Below are positions 9,413-16,955 of a DNA stretch of 64,000 bases, in pieces. A model generated the notes under the pieces. That model saw only the letters and a list, made by a program, of their open reading frames with translations, had not been told where the DNA came from and searched no databases. Origin of the DNA: Rhizobium etli CFN 42 (lineage in GTDB: Bacteria; Pseudomonadota; Alphaproteobacteria; Rhizobiales; Rhizobiaceae); contig NC_007766.1 in assembly GCF_000092045.1 (NCBI RefSeq), positions 124,001 to 188,000 of the forward strand. Direction: 5' to 3'. A program made the position numbers and the translations under genes. Positions within the stretch are counted from its first letter, which is position 1; every line of letters starts with the position of its first letter.

Positions 9413-9480
9413 GCTGTCCTCCTTCAATTTGGGGCGAAGGCAACAACCGACCTCCAAGCAGTAGCGCCCTGAGAAACAGC
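9413..9480 (-). promoter_or_regulatory. Shared leader, copy A
   Basis: Reading the minus strand, this runs from CAGGGCGCTACTGC through CTTCGCCCCAAATTGAAGG to the GGAGGAC Shine-Dalgarno. The same blocks recur in copies B (10373-10441) and C (12166-12234), and more loosely in D (13372-13446). The middle of copy A is the least conserved of the set. Confidence 0.6.
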
Positions 9481-9962
9481 TACTGAAGACCTACCATGCG
9501 CCTAATCAATACGGCTGGCAAATTGTATATTCCGGGAATGAGCAGAAAGCGGTCAGGCCTGCGCCTTTTAAATGTGGTTATTTTCGCACTCTTGTTTTTC
9601 CAGGTTCAATCATCAGGGCCAGAACGACGTGAAAAGTCCGACGGAATTGACATGCCTGTGTTGTCTGTTCGTCGTCTTTTCCATCGAGTTGAAAATGGCG
9701 GCGATATCGCTTTGATGAAGCCACCACACACATGCCGTGCGGAGGCCGAATGAAGTCGGTGCACCGGAAATCGCTCGGTGGAGCAATGCTGCCCGACAGC
9801 ATGCGGGCAATCAGGCCTGCGATGGCGTGGTCGCTGCAGCTCTTTGCAATGAGCCACTGGGCGGAATCTCAGCATCACCAAAGAATAAGATGGAATGGGC
9901 TTTCGAGCAGCGAGCCCTGATCGCCAATTCGGCATTCCTTGCTCAATTGCCTCGCTGGGTCA
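9481..9962. other. Intergenic gap, no supported gene
   Basis: There are overlapping open frames on both strands. The plus-strand frame at 9496-9753 has a hydrophobic stretch (LLNVVIFALLFFQ) but no ribosome-binding site and no family resemblance. I do not call a gene here. Confidence 0.4.
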
Positions 9963-10256
9963 TCAATTTTTCTTGTCCGCAGGCGCGTCCACAGCTCGCG
10001 TGGCGCCTCCTTCGTTTTCCCATGATGCCAAAGCCTCAGGATCGGCATGCAGCTTCCGCCGTCTCGAAGAGGGGTAGGCGGGCGCGGGAATCGTCGCCGC
10101 CTTGATGCGCCTTATCACCATCACCTCTTCGTGATGGTCGCCATGTTCTGAAGCAACGAGATCTGTCGTCGCGTAGTCCGCGCGCTTGAGGATGGACCGG
10201 AGCCGCCAATTTTGGTCGCGTTTCGTCGAAATTCCGCTTGTCATGATTACTACCAT
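9963..10256 (-). CDS. Small hypothetical protein downstream of the 40-residue membrane peptide
   Basis: A 97-residue protein starting MVVIMTSGISTKRDQN, with GAGAGG a few bases ahead. The start codon overlaps the end of the preceding 40-residue gene (TTATGGTAG), suggesting translational coupling. It is polar and basic in the middle (RDQNWRLRSILKRADY, YPSSRRRKLHADPEAL) and ends in a charged tail. I do not recognise a domain. The overlapping arrangement and shared leader suggest it works with the membrane peptide. Confidence 0.6.
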   Translation of the reverse strand: MVVIMTSGISTKRDQNWRLRSILKRADYATTDLVASEHGDHHEEVMVIRRIKAATIPAPAYPSSRRRKLHADPEALASWENEGGATRAVDAPADKKN

Positions 10257-10372
10257 AACCAGCCTCTCAAAATTAAACTGATGATGACGGCGAAGCTCGC
10301 CAGGATGGAAGCCCTGAATAAGAAGTCGCCATAAGCCGCGATATGGGAAGAGTGCTTGAAGGTGGAAGACAT
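10250..10372 (-). CDS. 40-residue single-pass membrane peptide
   Basis: It begins MSSTFKHSSHIAAYGDF and continues into one hydrophobic helix (LFRASILASFAVIISLILRG) ending WLW. An AAGGAGGAC site lies just before the ATG. It is preceded by leader copy B, the best conserved together with C, and overlaps the next gene. It is a typical size and shape for a small inner-membrane protein that modulates a larger partner; no partner is identifiable. Confidence 0.65.
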   Translation of the reverse strand: MSSTFKHSSHIAAYGDFLFRASILASFAVIISLILRGWLW

Positions 10373-10441
10373 CTTGTCCTCCTTTGATTGGGGCGAAGGG
10401 AGCCACCCCCTGATCGGCAGCGCCCGTTTCATTGGCTGCCG
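10373..10441 (-). promoter_or_regulatory. Shared leader, copy B
   Basis: On the minus strand it reads GGCAGCCAATGAAACGGGCG, then CTGCCGATCAGGG, a short possible stem (AGGG/CCCT), CTTCGCCCCAATCAAAGG and GGAGGAC. The match with copy C extends from GCAGCCAATG to the start codon and into MSS. Confidence 0.65.
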
Positions 10442-10663
10442 ATATGCCAACATGCGCGTTGATTGCGCCTTATCCAAGGCGAAAGCGGCGAACGCAGTGC
10501 CAGGCAACCATATAATTCTCGTTGCGGGGCCACTCGGTCACGGGCGAGAGGCGCGGGCTCTGTCTCGGCTCGTTCAGCGACGGTAAACTAAGCCGGCGGT
10601 CGCGACGATCGGGGGAGCCGCGAAATGAATCTCATTATCGCCGCCTGCGTGGTATAGTCTCTC

Positions 10664-10878
10664 ATGACCTATTCCCTGCAGGACTTAGAAGTTGCGCGCC
10701 GGCGAGTGATCATAGACCGGCAGATGATATGCGCTCAGCAGAGCCTGATCGACGGAATGCGGACGCGAGGCGAACCCGGGGGCTGGCCAGCGAAAGGCTG
10801 GTCAAGCTGACAGAGGATTTGCGCAACCATTGCTTCCATCAGGATCTGATTCAGGCGTCGATCCGATTGGAACGCTGA
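10664..10878 (+). pseudogene. Small hypothetical gene split by a frameshift in a G run
   Basis: From the ATG at 10664 the frame reads MTYSLQDLEVARRRVIIDRQ, then MICAQQSLIDGMRTRGEPGG. It is then thrown out of frame in the GGGGG run near 10780. The other frame continues LASERLVKLTEDLRNHCFHQ and ends DLIQASIRLER at TGA 10876-10878. Adding one G to the run restores a 71-residue helical protein. Either this is a true single-base deletion or a homopolymer sequencing error. The family is unknown. Confidence 0.55.
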
Positions 10879-10911
10879 GCCGGCGCACTCGGGGCGGTTG
10901 ATGGGTTTCCC

Positions 10912-11050
10912 GCTTGTTCACTCCGAAGCCTTCTCGTTAGGCTCCTCGGCACGCCTCTCAGCTTCCTGGCTGGCGATCTTCCGGCTGTGATCGGTCCGCG
11001 CCTGCTCGAGTTCTCTCATTGTGTGAAGGTCCCGGACACCAATGCTCTGT
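10912..11050 (-). CDS. Short charged open frame, possible gene relic
   Basis: A minus-strand frame reads GVRDLHTMRELEQARTDHSR then KIASQEAERRAEEPNEKASE and a stop. The composition is that of a coiled-coil protein tail. No ribosome-binding site is evident, so it may be the end of a lost gene. The rest of 10879-11469 shows nothing I can support. Confidence 0.3.
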
Positions 11051-11469
11051 CATCGACCTCAGTGCTTTAGCGCTTTGTGAAGCTATGCCGCGGCTTCTTT
11101 GCTTAACGGCGTTCGTCAACTGCGCGAGCTTCCTCCGACGAGGTGGAGAGGGCAAAATCCTGGCGTAGCGAATGAGCACTCAAAAAATCCATCAGTATGC
11201 TACCGCTGAGCAACCGACGCCGCGCGAGGCGTTCGGCGCCCATAGGGCCAGAACGCGATGCATTGATTCTGATGCTTGCGGACCGGCCTGGCGAAAGTGG
11301 CGAGATACCTCCGCACCGGTTTAACATTCTCAGTTTTCGACGCCGTCCAAGCCACGCAGAGGCGGGGATTTGCGCTTACTATTGCGGCCCTCCGTGACCT
11401 GCCTCGGACGCCGCATCCAGGTTGTTCTGACCGAAGACGAGGAAATTGGCAGTCCTTTTAAGTAAAGAG

Positions 11470-11712
11470 CTAGGCGATCCGAACCACGACTCGCGCGTCA
11501 AAAGCTGCTGCAAGGAATGCGGACTGGGCTTCCCCTGCGGTTACTATGCCCTCTACCGTGCCCGCACACGCCTCCATTGCCATGAAGAAAGCGCTACCGC
11601 TCGTCACCGGCCAATTCTTAAAAAGCATGTCAAGGGCTTCATCTGCGGACGCAATGGTATGCCGCACCTGATTGCGTTCAACCACTAAGAGCAGCCACGC
11701 CGATGTCGACAC
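11470..11712 (-). CDS. DUF982 domain protein
   Basis: An 80-residue member of the DUF982 family with a GTG start. Conserved features are the hydrophobic first strand (WLLLVVERNQ), SADEALDMLFKNWP, AMEACAGTVEGIVTAGEAQS and AFLAAAFDA. It is more diverged than the copy at 3929-4171, and the final helix is altered (FDARVVVRIA in place of the usual EAGI ending). The ribosome-binding site is weak. Function is unknown. Confidence 0.7.
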   Translation of the reverse strand: MSTSAWLLLVVERNQVRHTIASADEALDMLFKNWPVTSGSAFFMAMEACAGTVEGIVTAGEAQSAFLAAAFDARVVVRIA

Positions 11713-11886
11713 ACAGTCTCCGATTCCTCATTTGAGAAATGATGGATCTCACAGTTAGCCGGAGTACGACATGAGGGTGAAACGTTCCTCACCCGTGCAA
11801 TCCACGCCCCCAACCACCACCTTGACGCGTTGTTCCATCTATCGCCTCATACACTGGGAGGACCGATAACTACGGTTTGTCGGAGG

Positions 11887-12165
11887 TTACCGAACAGGCC
11901 CTCCCTGAATGGAGGCGCGTGTCCGCTCAAAGCTTGGCGGAGACTTCGACGAAATTGGCTCGCCAAAACACCTTTCCAGCTCCCTGGAAAGGTCGTCGGC
12001 GGAGGTCATCCCATATTGGAAACGTTGGATAAGCAATTTCGCTGCCGCGCTGTATCGCTCAGGATGGGCGACGCTTCTGGCTGAATTGTATCCAGCCGAA
12101 TCCAAAACGCCTCGCAGCATTGAGAGGTCTCTGGAATTTAAGATATGGACGTGTTCGGAAGACAT
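11887..12165 (-). CDS. Small hypothetical protein, paralogue of 9104-9412
   Basis: A 92-residue protein beginning MSSEHVHILNSRDLSMLRGV. The conserved core 'DLSMLRGVLDSAGY....AHPERYSAAAKLLIQRFQYGMTSADDLSRELERCFG' matches 9104-9412 over its whole length, including the SSKS near the end. AAGGAGGAC lies ahead of the ATG and the leader is copy C. No domain is known to me. The conservation of both protein and leader argues for a functional duplicated gene. Confidence 0.75.
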   Translation of the reverse strand: MSSEHVHILNSRDLSMLRGVLDSAGYNSARSVAHPERYSAAAKLLIQRFQYGMTSADDLSRELERCFGEPISSKSPPSFERTRASIQGGPVR

Positions 12166-12234
12166 TTCCGGTCCTCCTTCAATTTGGGGCGAGGGCTCTG
12201 AGCCCTGATGCAGCAGCGCCCGTAACATTGGCTG
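12166..12234 (-). promoter_or_regulatory. Shared leader, copy C, with a hairpin before the ribosome-binding site
   Basis: On the minus strand it runs GCAGCCAATGTTACGGGCGC, TGCTGCATC, then the perfect stem AGGGCTC-A-GAGCCCT, then CGCCCCAAATTGAAGG and GGAGGAC. The stem sits about 20 bases upstream of the Shine-Dalgarno. In copies B and D the outer AGGG/CCCT pairs are kept while the loop changes, which suggests a structured 5' UTR. Confidence 0.65.
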
Positions 12235-12696
12235 CTGACGAAGTGACCATGCCTGAGCGCGGCTCCGGATGCAATGTGAAACACGCAATTTCAATTTTTA
12301 TAAGATATCTATAACAAAACCGAAAATTGCGGTTGCGTTTCCTGCAGCGAGTGCCTACATGGCATCCATCGGCATCGCTGATGAGCGCTGGAAAACATCT
12401 GTCGCTCGCAATTGCCGCAATCGCTTTCTGCTTTTGACCACGGATGTACTGGCACTGGTACGGCAGCGATGTGAGGAAGGTCGGCGCGGTCTCGCCCCGG
12501 CCTTTTTTGTTGGCCGGCCCGCTGGCCGAGAACTTCGTTTAAACACAATGGCGGCCCACGTTGCCACACCGAGTTTGCTAGTCGAGCTTCGTTTCGCGCC
12601 GATTGGCGTCAAGCAAACCTTTTCTCTCAAAATCGAACTTCGGTCTTCCGGGCGCCGTCCGGCAGCGATCACTCATACGACGAAAAGGAATCGAAA
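12235..12696. other. Intergenic gap with a csp-3'-end-like block
   Basis: No gene is supported. The 18-base block at 12435-12452 (GACCACGGATGTACTGGC) differs by one base from the block just after the intact cspA at 14659-14676, and a terminator-like hairpin follows at 12479. This may be the 3' tail of a lost cold-shock gene. Confidence 0.4.
12479..12508 (+). terminator. Rho-independent terminator-like hairpin
   Basis: GGTCGG pairs with CCGGCC (one G-T pair) around a 12-base loop and is followed by six T residues. No intact gene ends just before it. Confidence 0.5.
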
Positions 12697-12861
12697 ATGA
12701 GCAAAACCAATGCGGCTGAGATCCGGCGCAGAACCGAACGCCAGGTTGCGAACACGAGCGGTGGCGGGCACTTGGGGGGAACAAACTTCGGGCAAGCTGC
12801 CGACGCCAAGACCGCAGGCGGAACAGGTGCCAAATCCCGTCCTAGTGGTGGACGCAAATAG
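12697..12861 (+). CDS. 54-residue Gly-rich basic protein
   Basis: It starts MSKTNAAEIRRRTERQVANT, followed by SGGGHLGGTNFGQAADAKT and a tail TGAKSRPSGGRK. AAGGAA lies eight bases before the ATG. The composition (charged helix followed by Gly/Ala-rich, basic tail) is consistent with a small nucleic-acid-associated or stress protein, but I recognise no family. It stands alone. Confidence 0.55.
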   Translation: MSKTNAAEIRRRTERQVANTSGGGHLGGTNFGQAADAKTAGGTGAKSRPSGGRK

Positions 12862-13371
12862 ACGTCTGATAGTAGCAACTCGGAAGGCTCGCTTTGAGAA
12901 GCTGAAAGCGAGCCCGCTTTTCAAAGCAGCCAACTGTAATTCCTGCGGTATCGCCTTCGCCGCGGCAAAGTCCTTAGCACCGCGCTTTTATACGCTGAAT
13001 GCAGGGGGATGGTCATCATCAGGGCCAGCGCCCTGTAATATGATTGGCGCATAAGTTGTCTCCAAAGGCCTGCATCTGCGATCTCCTGGTCCTAATTCAA
13101 AGATATAACGCTGATGGGCAGTAAAGAGGGAAGGACAGATACCGTGCGACGCTACCAGAGCCTTCGCTTTTTCTCGGGAGCTTTCTCAGGAAAAAAGCGC
13201 CGGCCCACAACTCACGACCGACAGGTGACGAGCCATGAAGCTGTCCTCTGTTGCGGACCATGAGAAAGGTCCTGTGGACTTTCCGATTGCCTGGTTTGCG
13301 CTTGCTTTCGCCGTTGGCGTTCAGGAGCATTTTCTGGAAGTAGAGCAGGAAGCAGGCATGCGAGGACCGGG

Positions 13372-13446
13372 ACGTCGTCGCGTCCTCCTCTTGTCGGGGT
13401 TAGGGCGCGCTCTTGTCCCTCAGGCGGCAGCGCCCTGACCAGTTGC
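13372..13446 (-). promoter_or_regulatory. Shared leader, degenerate copy D
   Basis: On the minus strand: GGTCAGGGCGCTGCCGCCTG, AGGG...CCCT, AACCCC, then AAGAGGAGGAC. It aligns with copies A-C but no ATG follows at the expected position, so this looks like the leader of a lost gene. The rest of 12862-13698 shows no supported gene. Confidence 0.4.
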
Positions 13447-13698
13447 AGCCGACATCGCACCCTGGACTTCATTTCCGCCTTTGGCAAGCAAGCTTTTGCT
13501 ATTCATGTGGTGCCTTGAATGAGGCTGATTAAAGCGTTACATACAGGGCACGTTTTCAGCCTTTCGGCTACCTGATCCTCCCGGCTGCGTCGGTTGCTTG
13601 GCAAACCCTGATTTTGCGAACGTTGCGAACTCCGCCATACTGGCTGGAGCGGTTTGTTCCCGATGTATTCGTCCACCAGCCACCCTGAGGATGCCATA

Positions 13699-13896
13699 AT
13701 GACCAACACCACCCGCCATGCCGCCGAAAGCATGTTCAAGCGCTCCAAGCCAGAACAGGGATCGGATGCAGCAAAGCTGCAGGATTTCCTCAGCAGGCAA
13801 GTTCCCCGGAGGCGAGCGATGAAGCTTGCCGAGATGCAGCAGCGTCTCGATAAACGGACTGCTGGAACGGTTGGACTGACTTCATTTTTCCGTTGA
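13699..13896 (+). CDS. Small basic hypothetical protein
   Basis: A 65-residue protein: MTNTTRHAAESMFKRSKPEQ, then a helical segment with AAKLQDFLSRQVPRRRAMKL and EMQQRL. GAGGAT lies nine bases before this ATG, which is why it is preferred to the upstream in-frame ATG at 13654. It has no membrane segment or signal. It is unknown in function. Confidence 0.5.
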   Translation: MTNTTRHAAESMFKRSKPEQGSDAAKLQDFLSRQVPRRRAMKLAEMQQRLDKRTAGTVGLTSFFR

Positions 13897-13961
13897 TACC
13901 GCAAGATGGGAGGGCAAAGATCGACGTCCTCGACGATCGCTCACGCCGCAAGGATTAGGTT

Positions 13962-14264
13962 ATGACCGTTTTCGACTATAATGCCGGCGCGGGGCTTTAC
14001 CCGTGCAAGACAATCAACAGAAGAGGTAGCCTCGGCTACAAGAGGTTCGATTCCGTCGCCGAAGCTCTTCGCTTTGCGATCGAGGACATGCCGGCTTCTC
14101 TCCTTCGTGGATCCGTGCTCGAAGTCGAGGAGGCGCGCTTCGATGGTTTGCAGATGCGCAAACTCTATGAAGCCGACGCTTATCCGCTGACGCGCCGACC
14201 TGAAACGCATCACGTGATTGCCCGCAAAAGTGGAAATTGCGAGAAGCTGAAAACAAAAGGTTGA
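13962..14264 (+). CDS. Hypothetical protein (rhizobial family)
   Basis: A 100-residue protein. The core 'YKRFDSVAEALRFAIEDMPASLLRGSVLEVEEARFDGLQMRKLYEADAYPLTRR' is well ordered and I recall similar sequences from other rhizobia. It is probably one compact alpha/beta fold and cytosolic. An AAGGATTAGGTT stretch before the ATG can serve as the ribosome-binding site. It lies 160 bases before cspA, and stress-linked expression would be inference only. Confidence 0.72.
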   Translation: MTVFDYNAGAGLYPCKTINRRGSLGYKRFDSVAEALRFAIEDMPASLLRGSVLEVEEARFDGLQMRKLYEADAYPLTRRPETHHVIARKSGNCEKLKTKG

Positions 14265-14428
14265 CGGGGAAGGATCTCCAGTCTATCCCTGCAGATATCG
14301 ATACTTTGTTTGCCGATATTTGCTTGGCTGCGCTCTGCGCCTCTTGATCAACTCTCCCTTCAAAAGTCGAAACACCGCCGCGCGCCGCTCGGCGGGCAAT
14401 TAAATGTATGCCGATGAAAGGGTTTATC

Positions 14429-14638
14429 ATGACCATTGGCACAGTAAAATGGTTCAACTCCACCAAAGGCTTCGGCTTCATACAACCTGACGACGGGAGT
14501 GCCGACGTCTTCGTTCACATCTCTGCCGTTGAACGCGCGGGAATGAGTTCAATCGCTGAAGGTCAGAAGCTCGGCTTTCAATTGGAGCATGACCGTAAGT
14601 CCGGCAAAATGTCTGCGGGCCAGCTCCAAGCGGCCTAA
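14429..14638 (+). CDS. cspA: Cold-shock domain protein (CspA family)
   Basis: A 69-residue single cold-shock domain that binds single-stranded RNA/DNA. RNP1 is KGFGFIQ (residues 13-19) and RNP2 is VFVHIS (27-32); the opening [18 protein letters not shown] is canonical. The ATG at 14429 is used because AAAGGG lies just before it. The roughly 160-base untranslated stretch upstream is long, as is common for cold-inducible csp mRNAs. A terminator follows 60 bases downstream. A decayed relative lies at 8160-8374. Confidence 0.95.
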   Translation: MTIGTVKWFNSTKGFGFIQPDDGSADVFVHISAVERAGMSSIAEGQKLGFQLEHDRKSGKMSAGQLQAA

Positions 14639-14696
14639 AAAGCTCCTGTAGCAGCTGCGACCACGGACGTACTGGCGTGGCTGGCAAGGTCAGTTG

Positions 14697-14723
14697 AAGG
14701 CCAGGCAGATGTCTGGCCTTTTT
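14697..14723 (+). terminator. Rho-independent terminator of cspA
   Basis: AAGGCCAG and CTGGCCTT form a perfect eight-pair stem with an eight-base loop, followed by a T run. Confidence 0.85.
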
Positions 14724-14810
14724 CATTCAAGAAGACCGAACAGCGCCCGCCGCTCGTACCGAGACTTGAAGCGCAGCGGCCCGCGCTATCCTGTTGGGCA
14801 AGGACATCGA

Positions 14811-15191
14811 TTGAAACACCCAAGTGACAACAGCTTTTCAGAACGTCGTAAGTCCGCTGAAAGCGCCAGACGTCAGCTAATTGCAAAATTTGAGTCGGCT
14901 CCAAAGCCGACAGACCCTGTAATGCAAGAACGCTTGGCGGCGCGCGAAGCAGTTGCTTCGGCCAGGACCGCGCGTCGCGCCGAGCGCGATGCGATGAAGG
15001 CGGTGGAAAATGACCGCCTCCTTCGGGAAGCTGCCGCATTAGCCGAGGTTGCCGAGGCTCATCACAGAGCAGAGGCGGAGGCTCGCCAATTGGAAGCCAA
15101 TAACCGAATCGCACGTGTCGTCGCCGATGAAGCGGCACGCAAGGCCGAGCGCGACCGGCGCTATGCCGCGCGTAAGGCTCGTCGCGCTTGA
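14811..15191 (+). CDS. DUF6481 family protein
   Basis: A 126-residue, strongly helical Ala/Arg/Glu-rich protein. The N-terminus LKHPSDNSFSERRKSAESAR is the family signature (usually MKHYKDNSFADRR..A), read here from a TTG start with AAGGA seven bases before. The long middle helix has AAREAVASARTARRAERDAM, and it ends RYAARKARRA. The family often sits next to cold-shock genes in rhizobia, as here. It probably binds nucleic acid or ribosomes, which is inference from composition. Confidence 0.8.
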   Translation: MKHPSDNSFSERRKSAESARRQLIAKFESAPKPTDPVMQERLAAREAVASARTARRAERDAMKAVENDRLLREAAALAEVAEAHHRAEAEARQLEANNRIARVVADEAARKAERDRRYAARKARRA

Positions 15192-15258
15192 CGGCCGGAA
15201 CATCCGACCGTGGCTCCCGCAAATTTGCATCGTCGTCCAAAAGGAAATCAGAAAACCT

Positions 15259-16323
15259 ATGAGAAGCCAAGCCGGCCAGTTGCACGAGCCGTTTGAAGAC
15301 TCCGCCGGTGCGTGGCTGAAGATCCTCGCGAAATACCGGCAACCGAGCTTTTGGCGCAGCGCGTTCGAGTTGTCTGTGACAGCTGTCCCGTTCGCGCTGC
15401 TATGGGTCGGCGCGTATGCCTCTTTGCTGCAAGACTTTTGGCCCGGCTACATACTGATCCTGCCAGCCGCCGCCTTCCTGCTCCGGTTATTCATGATCCA
15501 GCACGATTGCGGGCACGGTTCATTCTTCGCCCGGCGAAAGCTGGATACGTGGACAGGAAGGGCACTCGGCGTTTTGACACTAACGCCTTACGATTATTGG
15601 CGGCAAACACATGCCGAACATCATGCATCTGCTGGCAATCTTGATAAGCGTGGCATCGGCGACATCACGACCTTGACGCTCGAGGAATACCGCGCCCGTT
15701 CTCGAACCGGGCGACTCGCCTACCGACTTTACAGGCATCCGATCGTCATGTTTGGCATTGGACCCGCCTGGCTCTTTATCTTCAAGCAACGCCTGCCGAT
15801 CGGGATGATGCAAGCGGGAGCCCTGCCTTGGGTTTCCACGATGGCCACGAATGTAGCGATCGCGATCGTAGGCGGCCTGGTAATATGGGCGATTGGACCT
15901 ATCCCCTTCCTGCTGGTTCATCTGCCCGTCGTTCTGCTGGCAGGGGCAGCCGGCGTCTGGCTATTTTATGTCCAACATCAGTTCGAGGAAACGCACTGGT
16001 CGAAGACCGGAGAATGGAAATTTCCGCAGGCCGCTCTTCACGGCGCGTCACATTACGATCTTCCGCTCGTGCTTCGATGGCTGACCGGGAATATCGGTAT
16101 CCACCATATCCACCATCTTTCAAGCCGCATTCCGTATTACCGGCTTCCGGAAGTCCTGCGCAATCACCCCGAGTTGGTGGCCATTGGCCGCGTCACCCTT
16201 TGGCAAAGCCTCGAATGTGTCCGGCTTGCTTTATGGGATGAACAGAGCGGCAGGCTCATCTCCTTCCGCGAGGCCGAGAGCCTCGGCCCGTCGATATCTG
16301 ACCGCTTTATGCGGTTCGTTTGA
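15259..16323 (+). CDS. Membrane fatty-acid desaturase
   Basis: A 354-residue integral-membrane di-iron desaturase. The three histidine boxes are HDCGH (82-86), HAEHH (118-122) and HHIHH (282-286). Hydrophobic pairs of helices lie around residues 37-80 and 190-240. It most resembles bacterial acyl-lipid delta-12/omega-6 type desaturases, which add double bonds to membrane lipid acyl chains and raise fluidity in the cold. The closeness to cspA fits such a role. The ATG at 15259 is preferred because upstream in-frame starts lie within the preceding gene. Confidence 0.9.
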   Translation: MRSQAGQLHEPFEDSAGAWLKILAKYRQPSFWRSAFELSVTAVPFALLWVGAYASLLQDFWPGYILILPAAAFLLRLFMIQHDCGHGSFFARRKLDTWTGRALGVLTLTPYDYWRQTHAEHHASAGNLDKRGIGDITTLTLEEYRARSRTGRLAYRLYRHPIVMFGIGPAWLFIFKQRLPIGMMQAGALPWVSTMATNVAIAIVGGLVIWAIGPIPFLLVHLPVVLLAGAAGVWLFYVQHQFEETHWSKTGEWKFPQAALHGASHYDLPLVLRWLTGNIGIHHIHHLSSRIPYYRLPEVLRNHPELVAIGRVTLWQSLECVRLALWDEQSGRLISFREAESLGPSISDRFMRFV

Positions 16324-16343
16324 ATAGCATGTTAGGATCCAAG

Positions 16344-16673
16344 ATGATTGCCACCGCTAAAATAAGTCCCAATACGGCCGCTTTGAGGGTCACTTTGACG
16401 CCTCCCCAGATCAGAGGCCTGAAACTTGCAAGGGATGGGGACCTGTACCTTCAGGAGAGCAAGAAGTGGACGCATCTCGATGCGACGATTACCTTCGCCA
16501 AAGCCGATCGCTTTCAGGAGCGGCCGATCAAAATCAAGTTCGTGACAACGGCGACAGTAGGCAAATTGAGAACCAGCGGTCTTCTCAAGACCCTCGATAC
16601 CGGCGCCGACCCAGACATCTCGCCGCACGGCATCACGATGGCCGGAAAGATGTGGCTACTGAAGCATAAATAG
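16344..16673 (+). CDS. Hypothetical protein
   Basis: A 109-residue protein starting MIATAKISPNTAALRVTLTP, with AGGAT nine bases before. In-frame starts from 16320, overlapping the desaturase stop, are also possible. It is beta-rich (LKLARDGDLYLQESKKWTHL, RPIKIKFVTTATVGKLRTSG) with a terminal LKHK. No family is recognised. It is 20 bases after the desaturase on the same strand, so possibly co-transcribed. Confidence 0.55.
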   Translation: MIATAKISPNTAALRVTLTPPQIRGLKLARDGDLYLQESKKWTHLDATITFAKADRFQERPIKIKFVTTATVGKLRTSGLLKTLDTGADPDISPHGITMAGKMWLLKHK

Positions 16674-16955
16674 ACCCAATCAGTTGCAGCGCCGGCGCCG
16701 AGAATCAACGGGTCGCCGGTTCGAACTGGTTCAACTGCTCAGGCTTTGTCATTCCAGGCAAGCGCCGTTGTGAGACCGTCTTTCGTGCATCAGTCAAGCC
16801 GCCGGCATTGAGCAGACGCGATCTAGGAACTCAAGCACTCGGAATTGCTTGCTTGACGCATTTCAAATGTTATCCAGGCATTGACACGAGGAAGGGCGCT
16901 GGAACGAAATCCTGCAAGCACAGGTTCGGGGCTTTTGAGTGCGAAGGTCGTCCGT

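Noticed and set aside
9496..9753. Plus-strand frame with a hydrophobic stretch
   Set aside because: No ribosome-binding site, no recognisable domain, and overlapping equally long frames on the other strand.
13097..13330. Minus-strand frame near leader copy D
   Set aside because: It does not begin at the position expected from the leader and its sequence is not protein-like.
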